Shown in pieces: positions 8,287 to 16,046 of a stretch of DNA of 26,565 nucleotides. Numbering within the stretch: the stretch's first letter is position 1; every line of letters begins with the position of its first letter. A program made the position numbers and the translations under genes. A model generated the notes under the pieces. It saw nothing but the letters and a program-made list of their open reading frames with translations, had not been told where the DNA came from and ran no database searches. Origin of the DNA: an uncultured Mycoplasmatota bacterium (GTDB lineage Bacteria; Bacillota_I; Bacilli_A; RF39; UBA660); assembly GCA_947645535.1 (NCBI GenBank), contig CANSDD010000009.1, positions 1 through 26,565 on the forward strand, written 5' to 3'.

Positions 8287-9252
8287 ATGGATTTAGAAAA
8301 GATAAAAGTAAAAAAAGATTTGCAAATTATATTTATGGGAACACCTGCTTTTGCAGTTCCAGTATTAGAAGGATTACTTGAAAATTATAAAATTAGGGCA
8401 GTTGTGACACAACCAGATAAGAAGGTTGGTAGAGAAGGGAAAATAGTTTATTCTCCAATAAAAAAAGTCGCTTTGGAGCATACTCTTTTGATATTACAAC
8501 CAGAGAATATTGGAGAATCATTAGAAGAGATACGCGCACTTAATCCAGATATTATTATAACATGTGCTTATGGTCAGATTTTACCATATGATATTTTACA
8601 AATGCCTAGATTAGGATGTATCAATGTTCATGCTTCTTTACTTCCTAAATATCGTGGAGGAGCACCAATCCATCGTGCAATTATAGATGGAGCTGAAGAG
8701 ACTGGAATTACGATTATGTATATGAATGAAAGTATGGATGGTGGAGATATTATATCACAAGAAGCAATTGATATTGATCCAGAAGATACAGCATCTACTC
8801 TTCATGATAAACTATCTATTATAGGAAGAGATTTACTTTTAGAAACATTACCTTCTATTATTGATGGCACAAATGATAGAATTAAACAGGATAGTAGTAA
8901 AGCAAGTTATGGATTTGTCATAAAAAAAGAAGATGAAAGAATTCATTTCAATAATACGAAACGTCAAGTTTATAATTTAGTAAGAGGTTTAAATAGTTGG
9001 CCTGGTGCTTATTGTTTGCTTGAAGGCAAACGATTAAAGGTATGGGAATGTTATTTTACTGATAATTTTTTTCCAGAGCTATTTGATGGTCAAATCACAG
9101 AAATTTATACAGATGGTTTTGGAGTAAAGGTAAGCAATGGAGAAGTTGTTTTTACCGAAGTTCAATTAGAAGGGAAAAATCGTATGAGTGGTGCTGATTT
9201 TGTACGAGGCATGAAAAATAAGGCTAGTTTAGTAGGAAAGATTTTGGATTAA
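8287..9252 (+). CDS. fmt: Methionyl-tRNA formyltransferase
   Basis: Transfers a formyl group from 10-formyl-tetrahydrofolate to Met-tRNAfMet for initiation. The N-terminal Rossmann domain has IIFMGTPAFAVPVLEGLL (~14-31). The active site stretch INVHASLLPKYRGGAPIHRA contains Asn113 and His115, and MDGGDI contains Asp151; the 38-residue spacing Asn to Asp equals that of E. coli Asn108/Asp146. A C-terminal OB-like domain starts near 210. I place the start at ATG 8287 because AGGTGA (8276-8281) is then a proper ribosome binding site; a GTG at 8278 in the same frame lies within that site. The protein carries about ten extra residues before the usual start of the family. It follows priA closely. 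A TATAAT at 8251-8256 has no clear -35. Confidence 0.96.
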   Translation: MDLEKIKVKKDLQIIFMGTPAFAVPVLEGLLENYKIRAVVTQPDKKVGREGKIVYSPIKKVALEHTLLILQPENIGESLEEIRALNPDIIITCAYGQILPYDILQMPRLGCINVHASLLPKYRGGAPIHRAIIDGAEETGITIMYMNESMDGGDIISQEAIDIDPEDTASTLHDKLSIIGRDLLLETLPSIIDGTNDRIKQDSSKASYGFVIKKEDERIHFNNTKRQVYNLVRGLNSWPGAYCLLEGKRLKVWECYFTDNFFPELFDGQITEIYTDGFGVKVSNGEVVFTEVQLEGKNRMSGADFVRGMKNKASLVGKILD

Positions 9253-9255
9253 AAT

Positions 9256-9945
9256 ATGATACAAAATTTAAAATCATACATAAAGAGAGTAAAAGAATTA
9301 CTTCAAAATCCTAGAACAAGAGCCGCTACAATTCTAGTACTTTGGTTTTTCTTTTTCTTATTTGTTTTTAGTACTCTTAATACAAATAGAAAATCTTCTA
9401 GCCCAACTTATAGTACTATAGATAAATGGAAATCTAGTAATAATTATGAGGCCAAAATCAATATTACGAGAAATGATGAAATTTATCATATTGATTCTGT
9501 TAGAAATGGAAATCAGGAAGTTTTTTCTTTAGATGATAGGACATATATTTTGGATTATAATAAATTATATGTATTTGAAAATGATTTGAAATTATTAAAG
9601 GAAAGTACTATATTATTAGATTTTGATTTTTTAAAGTTAAGACCTAATTTTTTAGGACAGCTTGTTTCTAATGGAATTTTAGAATATACAACGAATTATG
9701 AATCTGGAATAATCAAAAAAGGTTATTCTATAGAAACTGCAAAATTTGTAGAACTTTATGATGGGATGATAATTACTGATGATACTAGAGTTATTGTAGA
9801 GTTGACAGAACAAGATAATGTCATCACAGAAGTGAATTTAGATTTAAAAAATTATCAGAAATATAATCAAGATTTAATAAAAGAATATAAAATACAAATT
9901 ATATATTCTAGTATCGGAATGATATCTAATATAAATTTAGAATAG
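9256..9945 (+). CDS. Membrane-anchored extracytoplasmic protein, unrecognised
   Basis: I do not recognise a family. The 229-residue protein has a basic N-terminus (~1-21, rich in Lys/Arg) and one strong hydrophobic segment rich in Phe and Leu at ~22-41. A polar Ser/Thr/Asn linker and a ~180-residue outer domain of alternating short strands follow. Positive-inside charges predict a cytoplasmic N-terminus with the bulk outside the cell. It starts four bases after the fmt stop, with only a weak GGA upstream, so it probably depends on coupled translation. The next membrane gene follows after 10 bases. The two may act together, but nothing in the sequence says how. Confidence 0.75.
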   Translation: MIQNLKSYIKRVKELLQNPRTRAATILVLWFFFFLFVFSTLNTNRKSSSPTYSTIDKWKSSNNYEAKINITRNDEIYHIDSVRNGNQEVFSLDDRTYILDYNKLYVFENDLKLLKESTILLDFDFLKLRPNFLGQLVSNGILEYTTNYESGIIKKGYSIETAKFVELYDGMIITDDTRVIVELTEQDNVITEVNLDLKNYQKYNQDLIKEYKIQIIYSSIGMISNINLE

Positions 9946-9955
9946 GGGAATTTAA

Positions 9956-10258
9956 ATGGATTTAGTAATAATAGTTATTTTAATTGGAATTGTTGTTTTT
10001 TTCTTTAAACAGTTTAGTAGTTTTGTGTATTTTGTAGCAATTATAGATTTATTTTTTAGATTACTTCATATGATTGCTTCTAATTTAAAAATTGCAGAAT
10101 TTATCAATTTTGTAAATAAATATATTCCTGCATCAATTCCATCTGTACTGAATAATTATTCAACAGGAATATTAAATACTCTTTTAATTTGGGGATATAT
10201 TATTTTAATGGTTATTTTTGAATTTTATATTATTCGCACTTTTTTGAGAAAAAAATAA
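9956..10258 (+). CDS. Small hydrophobic membrane protein, unrecognised
   Basis: The 100-residue protein has about three membrane segments (roughly 2-17, 22-42 and 70-93) and ends in the basic tail RTFLRKK. The segment between the second and third (~43-68) contains IPASIPSVL, possibly a re-entrant or outer loop. No family recognised. A good ribosome binding site (AGGGGAA) precedes ATG 9956. It is the last gene of the priA-fmt transcription unit, closed by a hairpin terminator. Confidence 0.75.
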   Translation: MDLVIIVILIGIVVFFFKQFSSFVYFVAIIDLFFRLLHMIASNLKIAEFINFVNKYIPASIPSVLNNYSTGILNTLLIWGYIILMVIFEFYIIRTFLRKK

Positions 10259-10267
10259 ATAATTTTT

Positions 10268-10296
10268 AAGAAAGGGTAGGAGAACTCTTTCTTTTT
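10268..10296 (+). terminator. Intrinsic terminator closing the priA-fmt unit
   Basis: AAGAAAG (10268-10274) pairs with CTTTCTT (10287-10293) around a 12-nt loop, followed by TTT. The U-tract is short. Confidence 0.65.
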
Positions 10297-10300
10297 AAAG

Positions 10301-10306
10301 TATAAT
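10301..10306 (+). promoter_or_regulatory. Probable -10 box of the ruvA operon promoter
   Basis: A perfect TATAAT sits 21 bases before the ruvA start and just after the terminator hairpin. No clear -35 is visible at the expected distance (it would fall in the hairpin loop), so the promoter is inferred from the -10 alone. Confidence 0.5.
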
Positions 10307-10326
10307 TTTGTAAGGGGGAAAGTTTT

Positions 10327-10878
10327 ATGTATTCATATATAAAAGGACTTGTAGCGGATATTGAAAGTGGATATATTGTTGTAGAAACTGGTGGAATTGG
10401 ATATTCTATTTATACAGCAAATCCTTATTCATTTGAAATAGGAAAAGAAGTAAAAATTTATTTATATCATCAAGTTAGGGAAGATGAACAAAGTCTATAT
10501 GGATTTGTTTCAAAAGAAGAAAAAGATTTATTTTTAAAGCTGATTAATGTAAAAGGATTAGGATGTAAAATGGCACTTCCTATGCTTGCAACTGGATCTA
10601 TTTCAGGTATCATTGATGCAATTGAAAGAGAAAATATTTTATATTTGAAAAAATTTCCGAAAATAGGGGATAAAGTAGCTAGACAAATCATTTTAGATTT
10701 AAAAGGAAAATTAGTTAGCTCAGGAATGGTAGAAGCACCTGTAAATGATGAGCTAGTAGAGGCATTAAAAGCACTTGGATATAAACCAGTAGATATTAAA
10801 AAAGTAGTTTCAAAAGTTTCAAAAGAAAATAAAATAGAAGATCAGATTAAAGAAGCACTTAAATTATTATTAAAGTAG
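10327..10878 (+). CDS. ruvA: Holliday junction DNA helicase RuvA
   Basis: The 183-residue protein, slightly short for RuvA (~200), begins with the OB-fold domain MYSYIKGLVADIESGYIVVE and contains YLYHQVREDEQSLYGF. Two helix-hairpin-helix motifs follow: INVKGLGCKMALPML (~73-87) and FPKIGDKVARQIILDLKGKL (~108-127). The C-terminal three-helix domain (~140-183) contacts RuvB. RuvA holds four-way junctions while RuvB drives branch migration. AGGGGG precedes ATG 10327, and ruvB starts seven bases after the stop. Confidence 0.97.
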   Translation: MYSYIKGLVADIESGYIVVETGGIGYSIYTANPYSFEIGKEVKIYLYHQVREDEQSLYGFVSKEEKDLFLKLINVKGLGCKMALPMLATGSISGIIDAIERENILYLKKFPKIGDKVARQIILDLKGKLVSSGMVEAPVNDELVEALKALGYKPVDIKKVVSKVSKENKIEDQIKEALKLLLK

Positions 10879-10885
10879 GTGAGGT

Positions 10886-11890
10886 ATGGAAGAGAGAATA
10901 ATTACGAATGAACGATTAGATGAAGATAATTTTGAACAAAATCTTCGTCCAGAACATTTAGATGATTATATTGGTCAAAGTGAAGCAAAAGAAAATTTAA
11001 AAATATTTATAAAAGCTGCTTTAATGCGAGAAGAATCATTAGATCATGTTTTATTATATGGCCCTCCAGGATTAGGGAAGACAACTCTTTCTTATATTAT
11101 TGCGAATGAGCTTGGTACTCATATTAAAACAGCAAGTGGACCAGCAATTGAAAAAAGTGGAGACTTAGCGGCTATTTTATCTAGTTTGGAACCTGGAGAT
11201 GTTTTATTTGTAGATGAGATACATCGTATTCCACGTTTTATAGAAGAAATTTTATATTCAGCAATGGAAGATTTTACACTTGATATTATTGTAGGTAATG
11301 ATTCCAATAGTCGTAATATTAGAATTGATTTACCTCCTTTTACTTTAGTTGGTGCTACTACTCGAGCCGGAGATTTGACAGGACCACTTCGTGATCGATT
11401 TGGAATTATATCAAAATTAAATTATTATACAGTAGAAGAATTAACTAATATTGTGAAGAGAACAAGTAGAGTTTTAAATGTGGTAATTGAAGAAGAAGCA
11501 GCAATAGAGCTTGCCAAAAGAAGCAGAGGTACACCACGTATTGCAAATAGATTATTTAAACGAGTAAGAGATTATGCATTAGTTATGGGAAATGGAGTCA
11601 TTGATTTAGGCATTACGACACTTGCTTTAAATCGATTAAAAGTAGATTCTGAAGGATTAGATGATACAGATTATCATTTATTAAAATCAATTATTGAAAA
11701 ATTTAATGGTGGACCAGTTGGGATAGAAGCGATTGCTTCTAGTATTGGTGAAGAACAAACAACAATAGAAGATGTTTATGAACCTTATTTATTACAACAT
11801 GGATTTTTAAAAAGAACGAGTCGTGGTAGAATGGTAACAAGAAAGGCATATGAACATTTAGGAATTACTTGTCCAGATAAAATTGAGTAG
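10886..11890 (+). CDS. ruvB: Holliday junction DNA helicase RuvB
   Basis: The 334-residue AAA+ motor has the normal RuvB length. The large ATPase domain shows Walker A GPPGLGKTT (59-67), Walker B FVDEIH with Asp110-Glu111, and sensor motif LVGATTRAGDL followed by the Arg finger stretch PLRDRFG. The small domain and winged-helix C-terminus end in LLQHGFLKRTSRGRMVT. AGGTGAGG precedes ATG 10886. The next gene begins on the last base of its stop codon. Confidence 0.98.
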   Translation: MEERIITNERLDEDNFEQNLRPEHLDDYIGQSEAKENLKIFIKAALMREESLDHVLLYGPPGLGKTTLSYIIANELGTHIKTASGPAIEKSGDLAAILSSLEPGDVLFVDEIHRIPRFIEEILYSAMEDFTLDIIVGNDSNSRNIRIDLPPFTLVGATTRAGDLTGPLRDRFGIISKLNYYTVEELTNIVKRTSRVLNVVIEEEAAIELAKRSRGTPRIANRLFKRVRDYALVMGNGVIDLGITTLALNRLKVDSEGLDDTDYHLLKSIIEKFNGGPVGIEAIASSIGEEQTTIEDVYEPYLLQHGFLKRTSRGRMVTRKAYEHLGITCPDKIE

Positions 11891-12495
11891 TGAGTAGTAT
11901 TAAAGTAGAAGTAATTATTAAACCAATTTATGATGCACTTATTCATCAATATTGGACCATTTACGAAAAATATCCCAATAAATCTCAAATAGAATTTACA
12001 ATATTAGAAGAATTATTATTGTTGAAAGAAAATTTAACAGTAAAAGAAGCTTTATATTTTTCAAATCTAATGCTACATATAGAAGATGTATATATTTCCA
12101 AAGAGCAATTGATATGGAGAAAACTTGTATTTTGTCATTTTGTTTTTTTATTTAAAAAAAGAGTTTTTTCTTTTGATTCTTGGCTTTTAGGACTTATTTT
12201 AGATACTGTTACAAAAGAGAATATAGAAGAAATTTATTTTTTAGAAATTTTAAGTGATAAAAAAATAATGAAAGAATTGTTTGAGCAAGTAATAATTATT
12301 GATTATAATAGTTCTTTGAAGAAACAATATGAAATAGATTTTGGACGAATAAAAAGAATGTTTGGGGTTATGTGTAAAAGGATAGAAGAAGATGTTAAAG
12401 CATTAAAAAATGATAATAATTTAGAAATTTTAAAGGATAAAATTGTAAAAAAATTAAAGGAATATCATATCAATAAATTATTTAAAAGGAGCTGA
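11890..12495 (+). CDS. Unrecognised helical protein between ruvB and queA
   Basis: The 201-residue protein resembles no family I know. It is rich in Ile, Leu, Phe, Lys and Glu and looks helical throughout. A hydrophobic patch LVFCHFVFLF near ~83-92 is too short and too near lysines to call a membrane span with confidence. The last ~60 residues are very basic (KNDNNLEILKDKIVKKLKEY), possibly a coiled coil. It starts with GTG whose first base is the last base of the ruvB stop (TAGTG), with no good ribosome binding site of its own, so translation probably depends on termination at ruvB. In Bacillus, ruvB is followed directly by queA; this gene is an insertion into that order. Confidence 0.7.
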   Translation: MSSIKVEVIIKPIYDALIHQYWTIYEKYPNKSQIEFTILEELLLLKENLTVKEALYFSNLMLHIEDVYISKEQLIWRKLVFCHFVFLFKKRVFSFDSWLLGLILDTVTKENIEEIYFLEILSDKKIMKELFEQVIIIDYNSSLKKQYEIDFGRIKRMFGVMCKRIEEDVKALKNDNNLEILKDKIVKKLKEYHINKLFKRS

Positions 12496-12500
12496 AATGT

Positions 12501-13526
12501 GTGAAAACAGAAGATTTTAATTATGAATTACCAGAATATTTAATTGCTCAAACCCCACTCTTAAAAAGAGATACATCTAAATTATTAGTACTAGATAAAA
12601 AAACAGGAGAGATTTCTCATCATGTTTTTACGGATATTATTGATTATTTACATAAAGGTGATGTCTTAGTTATCAATGATACAAAAGTAATTCCAGCTCG
12701 TCTTTATGGAGAAAAATTTGTAACACATGCTATAATTGAATTATTAATGTTAAAAGATACAGGAAATGATGTCTGGCAGTGTTTAGCCAAGCCAGCCAAA
12801 AGAGTAAAAAAAGGGACTGTTATTTCTTTTGGAGATGGAAAAATAATAGCAGAATGTATAGAAGAAAAAGAAGAAGGAATTCGTCTTATGAAATTCTTTT
12901 ACCAGGGCATTTTCTATGAAATATTAGATGAGTTAGGAGAAATGCCACTTCCTCCATATATTCATGAAAAATTAGAAAATAAAGATCGTTATCAAACTGT
13001 TTATGCTAAAAATGTAGGAAGTGCAGCAGCACCTACAGCAGGACTTCATTTTACAGATGATTTATTAGAGAAAATAAAAGCAAAAGGAGTCATTATAGTA
13101 CCAATTACATTACATGTTGGCCTAGGAACTTTTAGACCAGTTAATGTAGAAGATGTAACTAAACATAAAATGCATAGTGAATTTTATAGTATGAGCAAAG
13201 AGACGGCTGAAATACTTAATTTAGCAAAATTTGAAAACCGCTCTATTATTAGTGTAGGGACCACATCAACTAGAGTATTAGAAACTATTATGACTCTTTA
13301 TGGAGAATTTAAAGAATGTAGTGGTTTTACAGATATTTTTATTTATCCTGGATATGAATTTAAGGCAATTGATCATTTAATTACAAATTTTCATTTGCCA
13401 AAATCAACACTTTTAATGTTAGTAAGTGCTTTAGCTAGTAAAGAATATATTTTAAAGGCTTATGAAGAGGCAGTAAGGTGCGAATATCGTTTTTTCTCTT
13501 TTGGAGATAGTATGTTTATAAAATAG
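12501..13526 (+). CDS. queA: tRNA preQ1(34) S-adenosylmethionine ribosyltransferase-isomerase QueA
   Basis: The 341-residue enzyme transfers and isomerises the ribosyl moiety of S-adenosylmethionine onto preQ1 in tRNA to make epoxyqueuosine. Family motifs are evident: FNYELPEYLIAQTPLLKRD at the N-terminus, DVLVINDTKVIPARL, GEMPLPPYI, AAPTAGLHFT, THHVGLGTFRPV in the form TLHVGLGTFRPV, and ITNFHLPKSTLLMLVSA. The start is GTG 12501 with AAGGAG nine bases upstream; the ATG at 12497 is out of frame and soon stops. The order ruvA-ruvB-queA is conserved across Firmicutes, but tgt is not next here. Confidence 0.97.
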   Translation: MKTEDFNYELPEYLIAQTPLLKRDTSKLLVLDKKTGEISHHVFTDIIDYLHKGDVLVINDTKVIPARLYGEKFVTHAIIELLMLKDTGNDVWQCLAKPAKRVKKGTVISFGDGKIIAECIEEKEEGIRLMKFFYQGIFYEILDELGEMPLPPYIHEKLENKDRYQTVYAKNVGSAAAPTAGLHFTDDLLEKIKAKGVIIVPITLHVGLGTFRPVNVEDVTKHKMHSEFYSMSKETAEILNLAKFENRSIISVGTTSTRVLETIMTLYGEFKECSGFTDIFIYPGYEFKAIDHLITNFHLPKSTLLMLVSALASKEYILKAYEEAVRCEYRFFSFGDSMFIK

Positions 13527-13535
13527 GTGAGAGTA

Positions 13536-14510
13536 ATGGAAAAAGAGTTAGAACAAATTATTCGTGAGTATTTGGAAAGTCCATTATCAGATATGGAAGA
13601 ACTTCCTTTATTAGAAGAGTTTACAAATCTTTATGTGTCAAGTTATATCAATTTAAATATTGACCCTTATTCATTTAAAGATTATGTAATAAAATCGGAT
13701 ACATTTAATTATGTACATGATTTTTTGGCTTCTATAGGTGAAGAGTATAGAGAAGAATTTGATTATGCTTTAGAAAGCGGGAAAATAGTTTTTTTACAAA
13801 CAAAAAAGAAAAAGAAAAATGAAAAATTAGGTGAATATGAAATAGTTGCTTCTTATACAATGAAAGATAGTTTTGATTTGATTCATGCCTTTTTTGATTA
13901 TTGGATTAGAAAAAACGGAGTAATTACTAGAAATTATGATTATTTTGTTGATACATTGTCCATATTAGCCGAGTTTTTATTTCAAGATTATTTAGAAAGT
14001 TTGTCTTTAAAAAGTATTGAACCTTATTATGTAAAAACAAATCGATTTATTTATACGAATATATTTACTGTTCATATGGTTGTGGAATTAAAATTAATTG
14101 AATTGTATAAAAAATACCATACTTTTGAAAATAAAAGTCCAATTAGTGAATTAAAAGAAAGTAATATATCTACAACAGAATTATTGGAAAAAAATTATCA
14201 GATTATTGCAAATGATATTTTAACTATGAAACAAATTTCATTACCATATCATAAAAGATATTTATATGGAATTTTATTTGCATGTTATTTTCATCAAAGA
14301 ATATTAAAAGAACCAAAACGAATTAGTTCTTTTTGCTATTTAATCAATCATTCAGAAGAGATTAGTATACTAGAATTTATGAAAGCAATAGGAATATCTG
14401 CAAAAGTGAAAAAGGGAAAATTAGTATTAAGTAGAGCAGGTTATCAGGAATTAAAACAAAGTTATTTAACAGAATTAGAAGATAGTTTTAAAAACATATT
14501 TAAAAAGTAG
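13536..14510 (+). CDS. M3 oligoendopeptidase-like catalytic domain lacking zinc ligands (probable pseudoenzyme)
   Basis: The 324-residue protein lines up by eye with the C-terminal catalytic half of PepF-type M3 peptidases. IGEEYREEFDYALE (67-80) corresponds to the LGEEYxExLxxAF region. YEIVASYTMKDSFDLIHAFFDYW (split here as YEIVASYTMKDSF, then DLIHAFFDYW, 101-123) corresponds to the NYTxTLDDVxTLxHExGHAxH region. FVDTLSILAEFLFQDYL (137-153) corresponds to FVAEIASTxNExLLxDYL, and YLYGILFACYFHQRIL (242-257) followed by LEFMKAIGIS corresponds to the YxYATGxAxAxxLAxxIL tail. The zinc site HExxH reads HAFFD (117-121) and the third ligand Glu is Thr140. So the fold appears kept and catalysis lost. 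AGGTGA before ATG 13536 sets the start; an in-frame GTG at 13527 lies inside that site. It sits between queA and miaA. Confidence 0.55.
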   Translation: MEKELEQIIREYLESPLSDMEELPLLEEFTNLYVSSYINLNIDPYSFKDYVIKSDTFNYVHDFLASIGEEYREEFDYALESGKIVFLQTKKKKKNEKLGEYEIVASYTMKDSFDLIHAFFDYWIRKNGVITRNYDYFVDTLSILAEFLFQDYLESLSLKSIEPYYVKTNRFIYTNIFTVHMVVELKLIELYKKYHTFENKSPISELKESNISTTELLEKNYQIIANDILTMKQISLPYHKRYLYGILFACYFHQRILKEPKRISSFCYLINHSEEISILEFMKAIGISAKVKKGKLVLSRAGYQELKQSYLTELEDSFKNIFKK

Positions 14511-14518
14511 GTGTTGAA

Positions 14519-15403
14519 GTGGTCATTGTAGTTGTAGGTCCAACAGGAGTTGGAAAAACAAAAATGAGTATAGAATTAGCAAAAGCTTTAAATGGCGAGG
14601 TGATTAATGCTGATAGTACTCAAGTTTATAAAGGTTTAGATATTGCAACAGCAAAAGTAACAGATGTGGAGAAAGAACAAGTTGTACATCATTTATTTGA
14701 TATTAAAAATGTTGAGGAAGATTATACCGTTTATAATTATCAAAAAGATTGCAGAAGTAAAATAGAAGAAATTATAAAAAAGAAAAAAATGCCAATACTA
14801 GTAGGTGGAACTGGTTTATATATAAAAGCTGCATTATATGATTATCAGTTTATAGATAGTAATATAAAAAATAATTATGAAGAGATTGATACAAATATTT
14901 TATTTGAAAAATTAAAAAAAATAGATGAAAACACAGAGATTCATCAAAATAATAGGAAGAGAATTGTTAGAGCATTAAATTATTATGAGGAAACAGGTAA
15001 TATTCCAAGTGAAAAAAAGAAAACAGATACATTATTATATCCCTGTATTTTTATTGGTTTAACACTTGACAGAAATATTTTATATGACAGAATTGATAAT
15101 CGCGTTGATAGTATGTTAAAAAAAGGTTTATTAGAAGAAGCAAGAGAAATATATGAAAGCAAGATAAGAACCAAAGCTATTTTAACACCGATTGGATATA
15201 AGGAATTATTTCTTTATTTTGACGGAATTATTTCTTTAGAAGAAGCAATAGAAACAATCAAAAAAAATAGTAGGAGATATGCGAAAAAGCAATATACTTG
15301 GTTTAATCATCAAATTCCAGTAAATTGGTTTACAGTAGATATAAAAAATTTTGAAAATACAGTATCTGAAGTATTAACATTTTTAAATGAAAAGATTGAC
15401 TAA
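14519..15403 (+). CDS. miaA: tRNA dimethylallyltransferase MiaA
   Basis: The 294-residue enzyme adds a dimethylallyl group to A37 of tRNAs reading UNN codons, the i6A step before MiaB. The P-loop is GPTGVGKT at residues 7-14. NADSTQVYKGLDIATAKV follows, where the family usually has DSMQVYRGxDIGTAK. GGTGLYIKAAL is the prenyl-binding stretch, and NNRKRIVRALNYYEETG and TPIGYKEL complete the pattern. The length is slightly below the usual ~310, with a reduced insertion domain. The start is GTG 14519 with AGGTG five bases upstream. It is the last gene of the ruvA operon; miaB lies 5.7 kb downstream with its own promoter. Confidence 0.97.
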   Translation: MVIVVVGPTGVGKTKMSIELAKALNGEVINADSTQVYKGLDIATAKVTDVEKEQVVHHLFDIKNVEEDYTVYNYQKDCRSKIEEIIKKKKMPILVGGTGLYIKAALYDYQFIDSNIKNNYEEIDTNILFEKLKKIDENTEIHQNNRKRIVRALNYYEETGNIPSEKKKTDTLLYPCIFIGLTLDRNILYDRIDNRVDSMLKKGLLEEAREIYESKIRTKAILTPIGYKELFLYFDGIISLEEAIETIKKNSRRYAKKQYTWFNHQIPVNWFTVDIKNFENTVSEVLTFLNEKID

Positions 15404-15425
15404 ATTCGTTTTTTTGTGGTATTCT
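15396..15425 (+). promoter_or_regulatory. Promoter of the first pilin-like gene
   Basis: TTGACT (15396-15401), 18-nt spacer, TATTCT (15420-15425). The -35 overlaps the end of miaA. The palindrome found at the two later pilin promoters is absent. Confidence 0.65.
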
Positions 15426-15449
15426 ATGAATAGAAAGTAGATGGTAGAT

Positions 15450-15902
15450 ATGAAAAAAGGATTTACTTTAATTGAATTGCTTGCTGTTATTGTTATTTTA
15501 GCAGTAATTGCTTTAATAGCAACACCAATTATATTAAATATTGTTGATAAAGCAAGAGGAAAAGGACGCTCACAAACAGCAAATGGCGTTCTTACTGCTG
15601 CAAAATATTTTTATATGGAATCTGTATTAGATACAAATGTTGAATATCCATCAACTGGATTAGAATTTGTTTGTAATGGAGAAGCTTGCACAGCAACAGT
15701 GGGTGCTACAATAAAAGATGAGGGAATTGCATTATTGTCTGCTGAAGAGTTGACAACTTATTCTCTTAAATTTAGTGGAAAGGTACCAAGTAGTGGAAGT
15801 ATTATTGTAACAACAGATGGAGTTATTACCCCAAATAATTTAGCAGTTGATTCTAAATTATGTACTTATGATGAAGAAAAAAAATTATTTACAGAATGTT
15901 AA
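15450..15902 (+). CDS. Type IV pilin-like protein 1
   Basis: The 150-residue protein has a type III (prepilin) signal: leader MKKG, then FTLIELLAVIVILAVIALIATP with Glu at position +5 of the mature protein. Prepilin peptidase would cut after Gly, and the hydrophobic helix then packs in the pilus core or anchors a pseudopilin. The globular part (~45-150) contains LKFSGKVPSSG, related to YKGTxPTxG in the two following genes, and ends with a cysteine loop C-x11-C; a further Cys pair (CNGEAC) lies mid-domain. ATG 15441 in the same frame would add MVD; I prefer ATG 15450 because the 15441 site lies only ~9 bases after the likely transcription start and MKKG is a standard leader. No pilus motor, peptidase or platform gene is in the window. 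Confidence 0.88.
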   Translation: MKKGFTLIELLAVIVILAVIALIATPIILNIVDKARGKGRSQTANGVLTAAKYFYMESVLDTNVEYPSTGLEFVCNGEACTATVGATIKDEGIALLSAEELTTYSLKFSGKVPSSGSIIVTTDGVITPNNLAVDSKLCTYDEEKKLFTEC

Positions 15903-15916
15903 TAGCATTCTTTTTT
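15893..15916 (+). terminator. Weak terminator overlapping the end of pilin-like gene 1
   Basis: AGAATG (15893-15898) pairs with CATTCT (15906-15911), followed by TTTTT. The stop codon (15900-15902) lies in the loop. Confidence 0.65.
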
Positions 15917-15978
15917 GTTACTATATGGTTATTGTTATAAAATATAAAAATTGTAAAAATTTTATTATTGAAAAAAAA

Positions 15979-15994
15979 GTCAATTTATGTTGAC
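15979..15994. repeat. Operator-like palindrome at pilin 2 promoter (copy 1)
   Basis: GTCAATTTATGTTGAC: arms GTCAA/TTGAC around a 6-nt centre. The right arm is the -35 box of the promoter. The identical 16 bases recur at 16535-16550 before pilin 3, at the same place relative to the -35. A regulator site is inferred, not shown. Confidence 0.55.
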
Positions 15995-16019
15995 TAATTT
16001 TAAAAAAATGTGCTATACT
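15990..16019 (+). promoter_or_regulatory. Promoter of pilin-like gene 2
   Basis: TTGACT (15990-15995), 18-nt spacer and TATACT (16014-16019) with an extended -10 TGC just before it. GAGGAGG follows before ATG 16047. Confidence 0.85.
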
Positions 16020-16046
16020 AAATTTGTAGAATAGAGGAGGAAAAGT

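Noticed and set aside
12400..12510. preQ1 riboswitch before queA
   Set aside because: queA starts five bases after the preceding gene inside an operon; there is no room for or trace of an aptamer.
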